This document shows positions 44,686-57,239 of a DNA stretch of 64,000 nt, piece by piece. The first letter of the stretch is position 1. Each line of letters begins with the position of its first letter. The notes under the pieces were generated by a model. That model had not been told where the DNA came from. It was given only the letters and a program-made list of their open reading frames with translations, and did not search any database. The stretch is from contig NZ_JAJJZG010000011.1 in the NCBI RefSeq assembly GCF_021028995.1, positions 1 through 64,000 on the forward strand. Reading direction: 5' to 3'. Both the position numbers and the translations under genes were made by a program. The DNA comes from Halobacterium sp. KA-4. Its GTDB lineage: Archaea > Halobacteriota > Halobacteria > Halobacteriales > Halobacteriaceae.

Positions 44686-45981
44686 CTACCGCGAGGCCTC
44701 CTCGATGGCGGCTTCGAGGTCCGCGACCACGTCCGCGGGGTCCTCGATGCCGACGCTCAGCCGCACGAGGTCGTCGCGGACGCCCGCGGCCTCCTTCTCC
44801 TCGTCGGTGAGCTGCTGGTGGGTGGTGCTGGCGGGGTGGATGATGAGCGTCTTCGCGTCACCGACGTTCGCCAGCAGGCTCGCGAGGTCGGTGTTCTCTG
44901 TGGTCTCCTTGGCGGCCTCGTAGCCGGCTTCCAATCCGAAGGTAATCATCCCGCCGTAGCCGCCGTCCAGGTACTCCGTGGCGTTGTCGTGGGTCGGGTG
45001 GTCCTCCAGCCCGGGATACGTGACCCACGCGACGTCCTCGTGGTCGACGAGGTACTCGGCGACCTTCTGGGCGTTCTCGCAGTGTTTCTCCATGCGCAGC
45101 GGTAGCGACTCCAGCTTCTCGAGGGTCTGCCACGCGTCGAACGGCGACTGCTGGTTGCCGAGGTCGCGGAGGCCGCGCGCGATGGCGGTGTACGTGAACG
45201 CCGCGTCCCCGAAGCGCTCCGCGAAATTTACGCCGTGGTAGGCGGGGTTGTCCTTCGCGACTTCCGGGAATTTGTCCGCGTACTCCTCCCACGGGAACTC
45301 GCCGCCGTCGACGAGCGCGCCGCCGACGGTAGTGCCGGCGCCGTGAATCCACTTCGTAGTGGAGTGCCAGACGATGTCCGCGCCGTGCTCGAGCGGGTTG
45401 CAGAGGTACGGCGTCGCGAACGTGTTGTCCACGATGAGCGGGACGCCCGCTTCGTCCGTAATCTCGCCGAGGCGCTCGAAGTCCGGCGTCGTCAGACTCG
45501 GGTTGCCGATGGTCTCGACGAGCACGTAGGCGGTGTCCTCGTCGATGGCCTCCTCGTAGGCGTCGTAGTCGAGGGCATCCACGAACTCCGTCTCAACGCC
45601 GCGTCGTTCGACGCTGTGCGTGAGGTACGTGTACGTCCCGCCGTAGAGGTCGCTGGACGCGACGATGTTGTCGCCCGCGCTCGCGAGCACGAACGTCGCG
45701 AGGTCCAGGCTCGCCATCCCCGAAGACGTCGCGATGGCGCCGATGCCGCCCTCCAGCGCCGCGAGGCGCTCCTGGAGCGTCTCGACGGTCGGGTTCATCA
45801 GCCGCGAGTAGATGTACCCCGGCTTCTCTAGGGCGAACTGCGCGGCCGCGTCGTCGCTGTCCTCGAAGACGTACGACGTCGTCTGGTAGATTGGCGGCGC
45901 GCGCGACCCGGTCGCCGGGTCGACTTCTTGGCCCGCGTGGACGCTGTTCGTGTCGAAACCGTAGTCGTCTCCGTCTCCCAT
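44686..45981 (-). CDS. metY: O-acetylhomoserine sulfhydrylase (MetY type)
   Basis: PLP enzyme joining O-acetylhomoserine and sulfide to homocysteine. 431 residues from ATG 45981. The Cys/Met-metabolism PLP family fold is clear: [30 protein letters not shown], and the PLP Lys in HSTTKWIHGAGT (near 206). The C-terminal substrate loop HPASTTHQQLTDEE is present. The frame is open upstream to 47091, but that sequence is the antisense-frame shadow of metX. A paralogue lies at 47267. Confidence 0.9.
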   Translation of the reverse strand: MGDGDDYGFDTNSVHAGQEVDPATGSRAPPIYQTTSYVFEDSDDAAAQFALEKPGYIYSRLMNPTVETLQERLAALEGGIGAIATSSGMASLDLATFVLASAGDNIVASSDLYGGTYTYLTHSVERRGVETEFVDALDYDAYEEAIDEDTAYVLVETIGNPSLTTPDFERLGEITDEAGVPLIVDNTFATPYLCNPLEHGADIVWHSTTKWIHGAGTTVGGALVDGGEFPWEEYADKFPEVAKDNPAYHGVNFAERFGDAAFTYTAIARGLRDLGNQQSPFDAWQTLEKLESLPLRMEKHCENAQKVAEYLVDHEDVAWVTYPGLEDHPTHDNATEYLDGGYGGMITFGLEAGYEAAKETTENTDLASLLANVGDAKTLIIHPASTTHQQLTDEEKEAAGVRDDLVRLSVGIEDPADVVADLEAAIEEASR

Positions 45982-46085
45982 GCGTGGTACTGCGTGCCCC
46001 GGGGTCGTTAAGCCGGGGGGTCGCCCGCAGTTCCTGCCGGGTACGGTGACGCTCGCTCGGACGTAAATTCGACGAGAGAGGACTG

Positions 46086-47267
46086 CTACCCCGAGAAGAG
46101 GCTGTTGTGGACGGGGGCGTACAGCGTCCGACGGTCGTCGTCGTGGTCGACGGTGTCGGTGACGGCGCGGCCGGCGACGCCGTTCGCGAGGAAGTCCCGG
46201 ACTGGCGGGCCGACGGACTCGGGTTCGACGAGGAACGCGTCGTGGCCGTGGTCGGATTCGACGACGTGGTGCGAGACTGGGACTTCCTGCTCGCGGAACG
46301 CCTGCGTGACGCCCTCGCTCTGGTCGACCGTGAAGTGCCAGTCGCCCGTGAACGACACCAGCAGGGCTTCGCCGGCGAACGCGCCGACGGCGCTGGCGTC
46401 CGAATCGTAGCCCTCCGCGAGGTCGTAGTCGTCCATCGCGCGCGTCAGGTAGAGGTAGCTGTTTGCGTCGAAGCGGTCGGTGAATTTCTCGGCCTGGTAG
46501 TCGAGATAGGATTCGACGTCCCGGTACGGGAAGAACGCGCCCGCGTCGTCCACGGGGAACGCGTCGCTGCCGGCTTCGCGGCCCGCGGTGCGGCGGCCGA
46601 ACTTCCGCTCCATGGAGTCCTTCGAGAGGTACATCAAATGGCCGAGTTGGCGGGCGAGCGCGAGGCCCTGCTCGGGGAACTCGCCGTCGTAGTAGTCGCC
46701 GCCGTTCCAATTCGCGTCGCCGCGGATGGCGCGGCGTGCGACCGCGTTCAGGCCGAGACACTGCGCGTCGAGCCGAGGCGCGGCGGCGATGGCGGCGACG
46801 CGGCGGGCGTCGTCGGGGAAGCGACGCGCCCAGTCGAGGGCGTTCATGCCGCCGACGCTGCCGCCGAGGACGGCGTGGAGGCGGCCGACGCCGAGGTCGT
46901 CGAGCAGGCGGCGCTGGCTGCGCGTCCAGTCGCCCACCGTGACCGGCGGGAAGTCCGTGCCCCACGGTTCGCCGTCCGGCCCCTCGCTGGCGGGGCCGTC
47001 CGTGCCGTAGCACGACCCGGGGACGTTCGCGCAGACGACGTAGTACTCGTTCGTGTCGATGGCCTTCCCGGGCCCGACGACGTCGTGCCACCAGCCGCGG
47101 CCCTGGCCGTCGCCGCGGCCGCGGACGTGCTGGCTGCCCGTGAGTGCGTGGCAGACGAGGACCGCGTTGTCGCCCGTGAATTCGCCGTACGTCTCGTAGG
47201 CGACGGTGAAATCCTCGATTGTCTGCCCGCTCTCGAACTCGAACTCGTCGAAGGTAGTCGTGGGCAT
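46086..47267 (-). CDS. metX: Homoserine O-acetyltransferase
   Basis: Activates homoserine with acetyl-CoA for methionine synthesis. 393 residues, alpha/beta-hydrolase fold. The nucleophile Ser is in [12 protein letters not shown] (near 139). The catalytic Asp lies in [15 protein letters not shown] and the His in [11 protein letters not shown]. It overlaps the preceding sulfhydrylase stop by one base (TGATG), so product and consumer are translationally coupled. Family members may use succinyl-CoA instead. Confidence 0.94.
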   Translation of the reverse strand: MPTTTFDEFEFESGQTIEDFTVAYETYGEFTGDNAVLVCHALTGSQHVRGRGDGQGRGWWHDVVGPGKAIDTNEYYVVCANVPGSCYGTDGPASEGPDGEPWGTDFPPVTVGDWTRSQRRLLDDLGVGRLHAVLGGSVGGMNALDWARRFPDDARRVAAIAAAPRLDAQCLGLNAVARRAIRGDANWNGGDYYDGEFPEQGLALARQLGHLMYLSKDSMERKFGRRTAGREAGSDAFPVDDAGAFFPYRDVESYLDYQAEKFTDRFDANSYLYLTRAMDDYDLAEGYDSDASAVGAFAGEALLVSFTGDWHFTVDQSEGVTQAFREQEVPVSHHVVESDHGHDAFLVEPESVGPPVRDFLANGVAGRAVTDTVDHDDDRRTLYAPVHNSLFSG

Positions 47268-48550
47268 CAGTGGGCGTCCTCCAGCGCTCGGTCGAAATCC
47301 GCGAGCACGTCCGCGGTGTCCTCGATGCCGACGGAGACGCGAATCATGTCGGGGCGGACGCCCGCGGCGCGCTGCTCGTCCTCGGAGAGCTGTGCGTGCG
47401 TGGTGCTCGCGGGGTGGATGACGAGCGTCTTCGCGTCACCGACGTTCGCCGCGAACGACGCCAACTCGACGCCCTCGCAGACGGCCTTCGCGGCGTCGAA
47501 GCCGCCCTCGGGGCCGAACGTGAGCATCCCACCGTAACCATCATCCAAGTACTCGCTGGCGGCGTCGTGTGTAGGGTGGTCGTCGTGACCGGGGTAGGAG
47601 ACCCACGCGACGTCCTCGTGGTCCGCGAGGAAGTCAGCGAGCGCGGCGGCGTTCTCGCAGTGGCGGTCCATCCGCAGCGGGAGCGTCTCGACGCCCTGCA
47701 TCGTCTGCCAGGCGTCGAAGGGCGTCTGGCCGGTGCCGGTGGCGCGGACGGCGCGCTGGCGGACGGCCGCGGCGAGCGCGCGGTCGCCGAAGCGCTCCGT
47801 GAAGTCGAAGCCGTACGCAGGGTTCTCGCCGGAGAGTTCGGGGAAGTCGGCGTCGGGGTGGTCCCACGGGAAAGTGCCGCCGTCCACGACGACGCCACCC
47901 AGAGTCGTGCCCGCGCCGTGGAGCCACTTGGTTGTGGACTCCCAAACGATGTCCGCGCCGTGCTCGATTGGCCGGCAGAGGTGCGGGGTGGCGAACGTGT
48001 TGTCCACGACGAGCGGGACGGCGTGGTCGTGGGCGACGTCCGCGATGGCCTCGAAGTCGGGCGTGACGAGCGACGGGTTCGCGATGGTCTCGACGTGGAC
48101 GAACGCGGTGTCCTCGTCGATGGCCGCCTCGACAGCCGCGGGGTCGAGGGCGTCCACGGTCCGGGTGTCGACGCCGCGCTTGCCGGCGATGTGCGAGAAG
48201 TACGTGCCGGTACCGCCGTACATGTCCTCGCTGGCGACGATGTTCCGGCCGGCTTCGGCGAGCACGGTGGTGATGCCGTCGATGGCCCCCATGCCGGCGT
48301 TCGTGGCGACGGCGTCGACGCCGCCTTCGAGGCTCGCGAGGCGGTCCTCCAGCGTCGACACCGTGGGGTTGGAGATGCGCGAGTAGACGTCTGCCTCGGA
48401 CTCCAGGGCGTACCTGTCGGCGGCGTCGTCGGCGTCCGGGAAGACGTACGACGTGGTCTGGTAGATGGGCGGGGCGCGCGCCCCTGTCTCGTCGGGCTCC
48501 TGGCCCGCGTGGACGCTGCGGGTGTGTCGCCCGCCGCTCGCATCAGTCAT
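47267..48550 (-). CDS. O-acetylhomoserine/cystathionine-type sulfhydrylase
   Basis: 427 residues, paralogue of the 44686 gene, sharing [22 protein letters not shown] and the PLP Lys in [12 protein letters not shown]. It differs in the substrate regions and may act as cystathionine gamma-synthase or as a second O-acetylhomoserine sulfhydrylase. Coupled to metX by a one-base overlap. An A/T box (CATATTC on the minus strand, about 48576-48582) lies some 28 nt before its ATG. Gene name withheld because the two activities cannot be told apart by eye. Confidence 0.88.
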   Translation of the reverse strand: MTDASGGRHTRSVHAGQEPDETGARAPPIYQTTSYVFPDADDAADRYALESEADVYSRISNPTVSTLEDRLASLEGGVDAVATNAGMGAIDGITTVLAEAGRNIVASEDMYGGTGTYFSHIAGKRGVDTRTVDALDPAAVEAAIDEDTAFVHVETIANPSLVTPDFEAIADVAHDHAVPLVVDNTFATPHLCRPIEHGADIVWESTTKWLHGAGTTLGGVVVDGGTFPWDHPDADFPELSGENPAYGFDFTERFGDRALAAAVRQRAVRATGTGQTPFDAWQTMQGVETLPLRMDRHCENAAALADFLADHEDVAWVSYPGHDDHPTHDAASEYLDDGYGGMLTFGPEGGFDAAKAVCEGVELASFAANVGDAKTLVIHPASTTHAQLSEDEQRAAGVRPDMIRVSVGIEDTADVLADFDRALEDAH

Positions 48551-48706
48551 GTACTGAAGTAATATAGCCCGAAAAGAATATGCATGGCAGTTACGGCAAC
48601 GCTTGCCCAGACGAGACGGGACGGCGGCTCATCCGGCCAACGGGCCGACACCGAGCGGTGTAGCCGATTCCGGCGCGTTCTTGACGGCGCGCACGCAAGC
48701 ACAAGT

Positions 48707-52038
<3,332 letters not shown>

Positions 52039-52095
52039 GCAGCCTCGGGCTACCGCGCCCAAACCAATACGTGTCGTCGCGTGCAGCACTGTGCT

Positions 52096-52509
52096 ATGTC
52101 CGAGCCCTCCCAGCTCGTGTCGCGGCGTGCGGTCCTCGCGGCCGGCGTGGCATCGCTGGCGTCAGTCGCGGGTTGTAGCGCGCTCTCGTCGCGGTCTGCG
52201 ACGCTCGACGTGACGCTGTTCAACCATACGGATAGTCCGTTCACGGTCGAACTGAGCCTGTTCCACGTGGGGAGCGACCTGTCGCGGAGTGACGCGAGAG
52301 CCTACTCGGAGTCAATCGACGTCGAGCCGCAGGGTGAAACACGGCGCGAGGACGTCGCAGTCGCTCGGCAGTACGTCGTCCAGTACGAGGTGTACGAGAA
52401 CAACCGGAACCCGACCGACGAGGACCACGTGCACTTCTACCCGAGTGACGGCGGGGACGACGCGCTCGCGTTCGACATCCACGCGCCGGGCGTGCTGACT
52501 CGCCGGTGA
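52096..52509 (+). CDS. Tat lipoprotein of unknown function
   Basis: 137 residues from ATG 52096. The twin-arginine signal SRRAVLAAGVASLASVAGC ends in a lipobox Cys (near 29), so it is exported folded and lipidated. The mature part is a small beta-rich domain (LDVTLFNHTDSPFTVELSLFHV, VVQYEVYENN), like the haloarchaeal 'hypothetical Tat lipoprotein' type. No catalytic motif. It stands alone after ligA. Confidence 0.7.
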   Translation: MSEPSQLVSRRAVLAAGVASLASVAGCSALSSRSATLDVTLFNHTDSPFTVELSLFHVGSDLSRSDARAYSESIDVEPQGETRREDVAVARQYVVQYEVYENNRNPTDEDHVHFYPSDGGDDALAFDIHAPGVLTRR

Positions 52510-52561
52510 CGCCCTCTCGAACGGGGGCGTCGCTGATGCCACTCGGAGTGTGAAGAATTCA

Positions 52562-52596
52562 CCGCTCGGCCGCGTCGCTACGCGACGAGAGAGCGG
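52562..52596. terminator. Hairpin between convergent genes
   Basis: CCGCTC (52562-52567) pairs with GAGCGG (52591-52596) around an inner CGTCGC-TAC-GCGACG stem, followed by AAAA. It lies between the ends of the Tat lipoprotein (52509) and cold-shock (52629) genes. Confidence 0.5.
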
Positions 52597-52628
52597 AAAA
52601 GAACCGCCGTTAGTTCAGAAATCCGGAG

Positions 52629-52835
52629 TTACGCGCGGACGACGTTCGTCGCGCGGGGACCCTTGGGAGCCTGCTCGATGTCGAATTCGATGCTCGTCCC
52701 CTCGGTGAGGTCCTCGCCGCCGACGTCCTCCATGTGGAAGAACACGTCCTCGTCGTCGTCAACGTCGTCGCTGTCAGTCGTGATGAAACCGTAGCCGCCA
52801 GTCTGGTTGAAGAAATCAACCTTGCCTTCTGCCAT
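52629..52835 (-). CDS. cspA: Cold-shock domain protein
   Basis: 68-residue OB-fold single-stranded nucleic-acid binder. The RNP motifs are recognisable as GGYGFIT (RNP1, near 13) and DVFFHM (RNP2, near 30). It opens MAEGKVDFFNQTGGYGFI, as in haloarchaeal CspA proteins. The ATG at 52835 is chosen because an A/T-rich promoter (ATACACG, AAATATAGG) lies within 35 nt upstream; an earlier in-frame start would cover it. Confidence 0.95.
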   Translation of the reverse strand: MAEGKVDFFNQTGGYGFITTDSDDVDDDEDVFFHMEDVGGEDLTEGTSIEFDIEQAPKGPRATNVVRA

Positions 52836-52976
52836 TACAACCAAATATAGGCGGGATACACGTATAACCATTCCGAGAGGAAGGGTAGCACGAGGGTCGG
52901 CAGACGAACGTCCAGAAATCGCGAACGCTAATCAGTCGGTATCAGCAAGCAGCCGCGAGCGCAGGAAAAGTGCGGG

Positions 52977-53720
52977 TTAGTCGCTCTGGATGCGCGGCGC
53001 GAGCATGTAGGTGACGTGGCCCTGCGCTTCGGCGATGTCGAAGTGAATCTTGACGGGGTACTCGTCGCCGAGTTCGAGTTCGACCTCCGCGTCCTTCGGG
53101 ATGGCCTTGTTCATGTCCTTGAGGTAGTCGAGACTGAACAGGCTGTGGGCGTCGCCCGCTTCCAGGTCGATGAGGTCGTCGCGGGTGAGTTCGAGGTGGA
53201 CGTCGTCGGTGTCGCCTTCCGCGTCGACGTAGAACAGTTCGTCGGCGGCGTCGACGCCGAGCGCGATGTGGTCCGAGACCATGTCGGCGGCGCGGACGGA
53301 GCGGTCGATGTCCGCGCCTTCGATGACGACGTTTGCGGAGAGGTCGAGGTCCGGAATGTCGGGTTCCTGACGGATGGAGTCGGGGTCGATGAGCGCGAGC
53401 GTGTACTCGAGGCCGTCGATTTGGATGTGGAGCTTGCGGGTCTCCTCGTCGAGTTCGAGTTGGACGAGCTGGTCGGTGTCGGCCATGCCGGCGATGTCCT
53501 CCAGTCGGGAGAGGTTGACGCCGATGATGCCGCCGTCGGCTTCGTAGGATTCGAACGCGGCCGCCCCGAGGTCGAGGTCGACCATGCCGACGTTCGCGGG
53601 GTCGACAGCGCGGATGGAGAGGCCGTCTTCGTCGAGGTGGATCTTGCATTCGTCCACCAGCACGCTCACGGAGTCGAGCGTTTCCCGGAGCGTGTCGGCG
53701 CTCACAATCGCCTTGAACAT
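52977..53720 (-). CDS. pcn: DNA polymerase sliding clamp PCNA
   Basis: Homotrimeric clamp for replicative polymerases, FEN1 and ligase. 247 residues from ATG 53720. Two-domain PCNA fold: [27 protein letters not shown], the interdomain loop region ([16 protein letters not shown]), and a C-terminal partner-binding tail ([13 protein letters not shown]). The acidic surface with reduced positive charge in the central channel is typical of haloarchaea. Single copy here; the RFC subunit lies at 22.9 kb. Confidence 0.98.
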   Translation of the reverse strand: MFKAIVSADTLRETLDSVSVLVDECKIHLDEDGLSIRAVDPANVGMVDLDLGAAAFESYEADGGIIGVNLSRLEDIAGMADTDQLVQLELDEETRKLHIQIDGLEYTLALIDPDSIRQEPDIPDLDLSANVVIEGADIDRSVRAADMVSDHIALGVDAADELFYVDAEGDTDDVHLELTRDDLIDLEAGDAHSLFSLDYLKDMNKAIPKDAEVELELGDEYPVKIHFDIAEAQGHVTYMLAPRIQSD

Positions 53721-53889
53721 ATGCGAATTGCTACGCAATCAGGGACTAAAAAGCCCCACGTTCCGCGTGCGCGCGTAAATCGCGAGACGGTAGCGAGGTC
53801 GCCGGAAGCCGGCGGGCGCTACCGGTGCCGTGGTCGCTCGTGGTCGTAAACGTACCACCGACGAGCCAGCCGAACGGGGCAGCGTACCG

Positions 53890-53918
53890 TTAACCCGGGT
53901 TAATCCGGGTTAATCCGG
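53890..53918 (+). promoter_or_regulatory. TTAACCCGGGTTAA palindrome with 10-bp tandem repeats
   Basis: A perfect 14-base palindrome (53890-53903) overlaps two and a half tandem copies of CCGGGTTAAT (53895-53918), phased at 10 bp. It lies about 30-55 nt upstream of a TTTACG box (53947-53952) serving the 53981 lipoprotein. Candidate activator or repressor array. Confidence 0.5.
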
Positions 53919-53980
53919 CCGTTGACCGCCTTTACGGCTTGGTCCCTTTACGTGTGTGTGGCCCGTGGGGTCGAACGCAC

Positions 53981-55471
53981 ATGAAACGCACCGCAGCCAG
54001 TCTCCTCGTGGCCGCGCTCGTGATGCTCGCCGGTTGTGCCGGCGGCATCGCGGGCCCGAACGGGGCACAGACAGCGGACGGCGAGAGCGGGACCGTCCAG
54101 TTCTACGTGAGCGACGAACAGAACGCAATCAGTCAATTCGAGCACCTGAACGTGACCGTGACGAGCGTCGGGTTCGCGCAGACCTCGGCGGCGGACGCGA
54201 ACGCGTCCGCGTCCGGCGAGTGGGAGGTCGAATCCGAGAGCGAGAACGGACTCGAACTCGCCGTCGACGGAAACGTCACGGCCGGCGAGAACGCCACCGT
54301 GACGCTCACGCACGACGGGGCGGCCGTCGCGAACAGCACCATCGTGGTCTCGGCTGACGACACGGAGACGACGGTGACGACGGATGCCGACGGCACCGCG
54401 ACGGTGCAAGTGCCCGCTGACGCCGAGGAGTTCATGGTCGAGGCCGAGACGGACTCGGACAGCGAGTACGGCGAGAGCGCAGCCTCGCTGGAATTCGCGT
54501 ACGAGAGCGAGTCCGAGAGTGACGACGAGGGCGACGCCGAGTGGATCGAGCACGAGGTCGACAACCGCACCGTCGACCTGACCGAACTGCAGGGCGCGAA
54601 CGCGACGTTCCTGGGGAACATGAGCGTCCCCGCGGGCGAGTACGAGAAGGTGTTCGTCCACGTCGGTGAGGTCGAAGGGACGCTGAAGACCGGCGAACAG
54701 GTGAACGTGAAGCTCCCGAGTCAGAAGCTCCACCTGAACGAGGACTTCACCGTGAACCAGAGCAGCGACGTCGACTTCGTCTTCGACATCACGGTGTTCG
54801 AAGCCGGTAACAGCGGGAAGTACATCCTGAAGCCGGTCGCCAGCGAGTCCGGGACCGACGTCCCCATCGAGCGGGTGGACGTCGAAGCCGACGAAGAGGA
54901 GGCCGAACTCGAAGCCAACTTCGTCGGGAACGTGTCCGCCGGCGAGAACGCCACGGTGCGCGTCACCCAGAACGGCGACCCCGTCGAGAACGCGACGGTC
55001 ACCGTGAACGAGGACGTCGTCGTGACGACCGACGCGAACGGGACGGCCTCGGTGAGCGTGCCCGCGGACGCCGAGGAGTTCGAACTCGAAGCCTCAACGA
55101 GCGAGGACAGCGCGTACGGCGAAGCCGAAGCCGAACTTGAGTTCGAACTCGGCGAGTCCGAGAGTGACGACGGCGATAGTGACGACAGTGACGCCGAGAA
55201 CGAGACCGACAGCGAGGTCGAACTCGGCGCGGTCCTCGAGGGCAGTCTTGCGCCCGGCGAGAACGCCACCGTCGTCGTGACCGACGGTGAGGGCGACGCC
55301 GTCGAGGACGCCACGGTCGCCGTGGACGGCGAAGTCGTCGGCGAGACGAACGAGGACGGTGAATTGACGTTCGTGGTGCCCGACGACGTGAGCCTCGACA
55401 CCGAGGTGACGGTGACGTCGGACGGCGAGACAATCACGCTGGATTCGACGACGGCAGCGGCCGCGAACTGA
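53981..55471 (+). CDS. DUF4382 lipoprotein with inserted and C-terminal Ig-like repeats
   Basis: 496 residues. The lipobox is VMLAGCAGG (Cys near 19). The DUF4382 domain starts at about 37 (VQFYVSDEQNAISQFEHLNVTVTSV), is interrupted at about 68-187, and resumes WIEHEVDNRTVDL through YILKPVASESG (near 290). The insert contains a carboxypeptidase-regulatory/Ig-like unit (VTAGENATVTLTHDG, VPADAEEFMVEA). Two more copies follow in the C-terminal half. Very acidic Glu/Ser linkers and N-x-T sequons suit a glycosylated surface protein. Paralogue of 22213. Confidence 0.85.
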   Translation: MKRTAASLLVAALVMLAGCAGGIAGPNGAQTADGESGTVQFYVSDEQNAISQFEHLNVTVTSVGFAQTSAADANASASGEWEVESESENGLELAVDGNVTAGENATVTLTHDGAAVANSTIVVSADDTETTVTTDADGTATVQVPADAEEFMVEAETDSDSEYGESAASLEFAYESESESDDEGDAEWIEHEVDNRTVDLTELQGANATFLGNMSVPAGEYEKVFVHVGEVEGTLKTGEQVNVKLPSQKLHLNEDFTVNQSSDVDFVFDITVFEAGNSGKYILKPVASESGTDVPIERVDVEADEEEAELEANFVGNVSAGENATVRVTQNGDPVENATVTVNEDVVVTTDANGTASVSVPADAEEFELEASTSEDSAYGEAEAELEFELGESESDDGDSDDSDAENETDSEVELGAVLEGSLAPGENATVVVTDGEGDAVEDATVAVDGEVVGETNEDGELTFVVPDDVSLDTEVTVTSDGETITLDSTTAAAAN

Positions 55472-55585
55472 CGGCCTACCGCTGCTGACTGCGGGCGACT
55501 CTTCTGCGGTTTTTCGCGCCGACATGCCGTAGCACCCGGAGCGACGTGGTTTTCAGTCCGGCCGCCGTACTTCTCGTAACTAACC

Positions 55586-56362
55586 ATGGGGAACGGGAAA
55601 GACCACTACTACAACAAGTCCAAGCAGGAGGGCTATCGGACGCGGGCGGCGTACAAGCTCCAGCAGATCGACGACGAGTTCGACGTCCTCTTCGGCGGCG
55701 CGACGGTCGTCGACCTCGGCGCGGCACCCGGTGGCTGGCTGCAGGTCGCCGCCGAGGAGACCGGCGCACGCGGGAAGGTCGTCGGCGTGGACTTCCAGCG
55801 CATCGACGAAATCGAGGATGCCGAGGCGGGCGTCCAGACCATCAAGGGCGACATGACCGAGGAGGACACGCGCGAGGACATCGAGCGCGCCGCGCCGGGC
55901 GGCGTCGACGTCGTCATCTCGGACATGGCCCCGAACATGACCGGCGAGTACAACCTCGACCACGCTCGCTCCGTGCACCTCGCGCGGATGGCGCTGGATA
56001 CGGCCCGCGAGTTACTGAACGACGGCGGGCACTTCGTCGCGAAGGTCTTCGACGGCCAGGACTACCAGGACTACCTCGCGGACGTCGAGGAGGAGTTCGC
56101 GTTCACGCGGACGTACACGCCGGACGCGTCGCGTGATTCCTCTTCGGAGCTGTACGTAGTCGCGAAGAACCGCGTGAACGCGCCCATCGAGAAGGGCGAG
56201 ACTATCGAGGTCGACATCGTCGACGAGGGCGACGAGGGCGACGGCGTCGCGAAGGTCGACGGCTACACGCTGTTCGTCGCGGATGCCGACGAGGGCGAGA
56301 CTATCGAGGTGGAAGTGACGGACGTGAAGCCGAACTTCGGGTTCGCTGAGCGCCGCGACTAG
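55586..56362 (+). CDS. rlmE: 23S rRNA 2'-O-methyltransferase RlmE with TRAM domain
   Basis: Methylates the universally modified U of the 23S rRNA A-loop. 258 residues: SAM-binding motif VVDLGAAPGGWLQ (near 41), with the K-D-K-E catalytic set suggested by YKLQQ, SDMAPNMTG, VAKVFDG and ELYVVAK. A C-terminal TRAM domain (KGETIEVDIVDEGDEGDGVAKVDG, about 190-255) is an archaeal addition that likely helps RNA binding. It overlaps the convergent transporter gene by 4 bases at the 3' ends. Confidence 0.93.
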   Translation: MGNGKDHYYNKSKQEGYRTRAAYKLQQIDDEFDVLFGGATVVDLGAAPGGWLQVAAEETGARGKVVGVDFQRIDEIEDAEAGVQTIKGDMTEEDTREDIERAAPGGVDVVISDMAPNMTGEYNLDHARSVHLARMALDTARELLNDGGHFVAKVFDGQDYQDYLADVEEEFAFTRTYTPDASRDSSSELYVVAKNRVNAPIEKGETIEVDIVDEGDEGDGVAKVDGYTLFVADADEGETIEVEVTDVKPNFGFAERRD

Positions 56363-57045
56363 CGGTCCGCGAGCAGCCGCCGGACGCCGTAGACGAACGG
56401 CGTGTCGGCGACTGCGATGCCGAGTTTGAGGACGTACTGTCCGACGATGAGCGAGAGAATCTGGTTCTGTCCGTAGACCGGCCCGACGCCAAGCACCAGC
56501 GGTGCCGCCCAGAACGCGACGGTGACGAAGATGACGGTGTCGATGACCTGGCTGGTGGCCGTGGAGCCGACGTTGCGCAGCCAGAGGTACGCGCCGTCGG
56601 TGCGGCGGCGGATGGCGTGGAACGCGAGCACGTCCCAGTTCTGGCTGACGACGTACGCCAGCAGGCTGCCGGTGACGATGTTCGCTGACGACCAGAGCAC
56701 GCCGGCGAACTCCGACTGGCCGACGCCGGAGAACGGCGCGATGGGCGCGACGATGGTGGTGTAGACGAGCGCGAGCATTACGAGCGTCATCGCGAACCCG
56801 ACGTTCACGAGCACCTGGGCGGCACGGCGGCCGTACAGCTCGGAGTAGCAGTCCGACGCGAAGAACGTCAGCGCGTACGCCAGCGCCGCGCCTGGCATCA
56901 CCAGCGACGACCCGGTGAACGGCAGCGAGAACGGAATCTGAAATAGGAGGAGTTTCGACGCCGTGAGCTGGGCAGTGACGAGCGCGGTGACGAACAGCCC
57001 GACGAGTGCGACCTGCCCGGCGACGAGGCGGTCCTCACTCCGCAT
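56359..57045 (-). CDS. Queuosine-precursor-type transporter (YhhQ/VUT family)
   Basis: 228 residues from ATG 57045, about six or seven membrane helices. The family signature SDCYSELYGRRAAQVLVNVGFA lies near residue 65, with TSQVIDTVIF later. Bacterial YhhQ imports 7-cyano-7-deazaguanine or related precursors; archaea make archaeosine from the same compound, so salvage for archaeosine is plausible. It overlaps the ribbon-helix-helix gene by 11 nt, suggesting an operon. Confidence 0.82.
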   Translation of the reverse strand: MRSEDRLVAGQVALVGLFVTALVTAQLTASKLLLFQIPFSLPFTGSSLVMPGAALAYALTFFASDCYSELYGRRAAQVLVNVGFAMTLVMLALVYTTIVAPIAPFSGVGQSEFAGVLWSSANIVTGSLLAYVVSQNWDVLAFHAIRRRTDGAYLWLRNVGSTATSQVIDTVIFVTVAFWAAPLVLGVGPVYGQNQILSLIVGQYVLKLGIAVADTPFVYGVRRLLADR

Positions 57046-57214
57046 TGTCGTCGAGCCTCCCATGGCGTTCGTCGATTTCGTCGAGGATGTCGAGGTTCTT
57101 CCGGATGGACGCACGGATGGCGTCGCTGCGGTTCACGTACTTGCCGTCGTCGCCGACGTGGCCGTCGAGGTCCTCCAGGAGCTCCTCGGGAATCTCGACG
57201 CTTATCTTGGGCAT
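57035..57214 (-). CDS. Ribbon-helix-helix (CopG-type) DNA-binding protein
   Basis: 59 residues from ATG 57214 to TGA 57035. The beta strand MPKISVEIPEELLEDLD and helices KYVNRSDAIRASIRKNLDIL form a canonical RHH fold, with the N-x-S-D-A-I-R turn. Its last 11 nt overlap the transporter start (AATGCGGAGTGAG), giving translational coupling. A dimeric repressor of its own operon is the simple inference. Confidence 0.85.
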   Translation of the reverse strand: MPKISVEIPEELLEDLDGHVGDDGKYVNRSDAIRASIRKNLDILDEIDERHGRLDDNAE

Positions 57215-57239
57215 ACCCCGAGAATACCGTGGGAATATC

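Noticed and set aside
44686-47091. 801-residue fusion of metY with an upstream N-terminal domain
   Set aside because: The N-terminal 370 residues are an alternate-frame reading of metX; the true start ATG 45981 aligns with the family.
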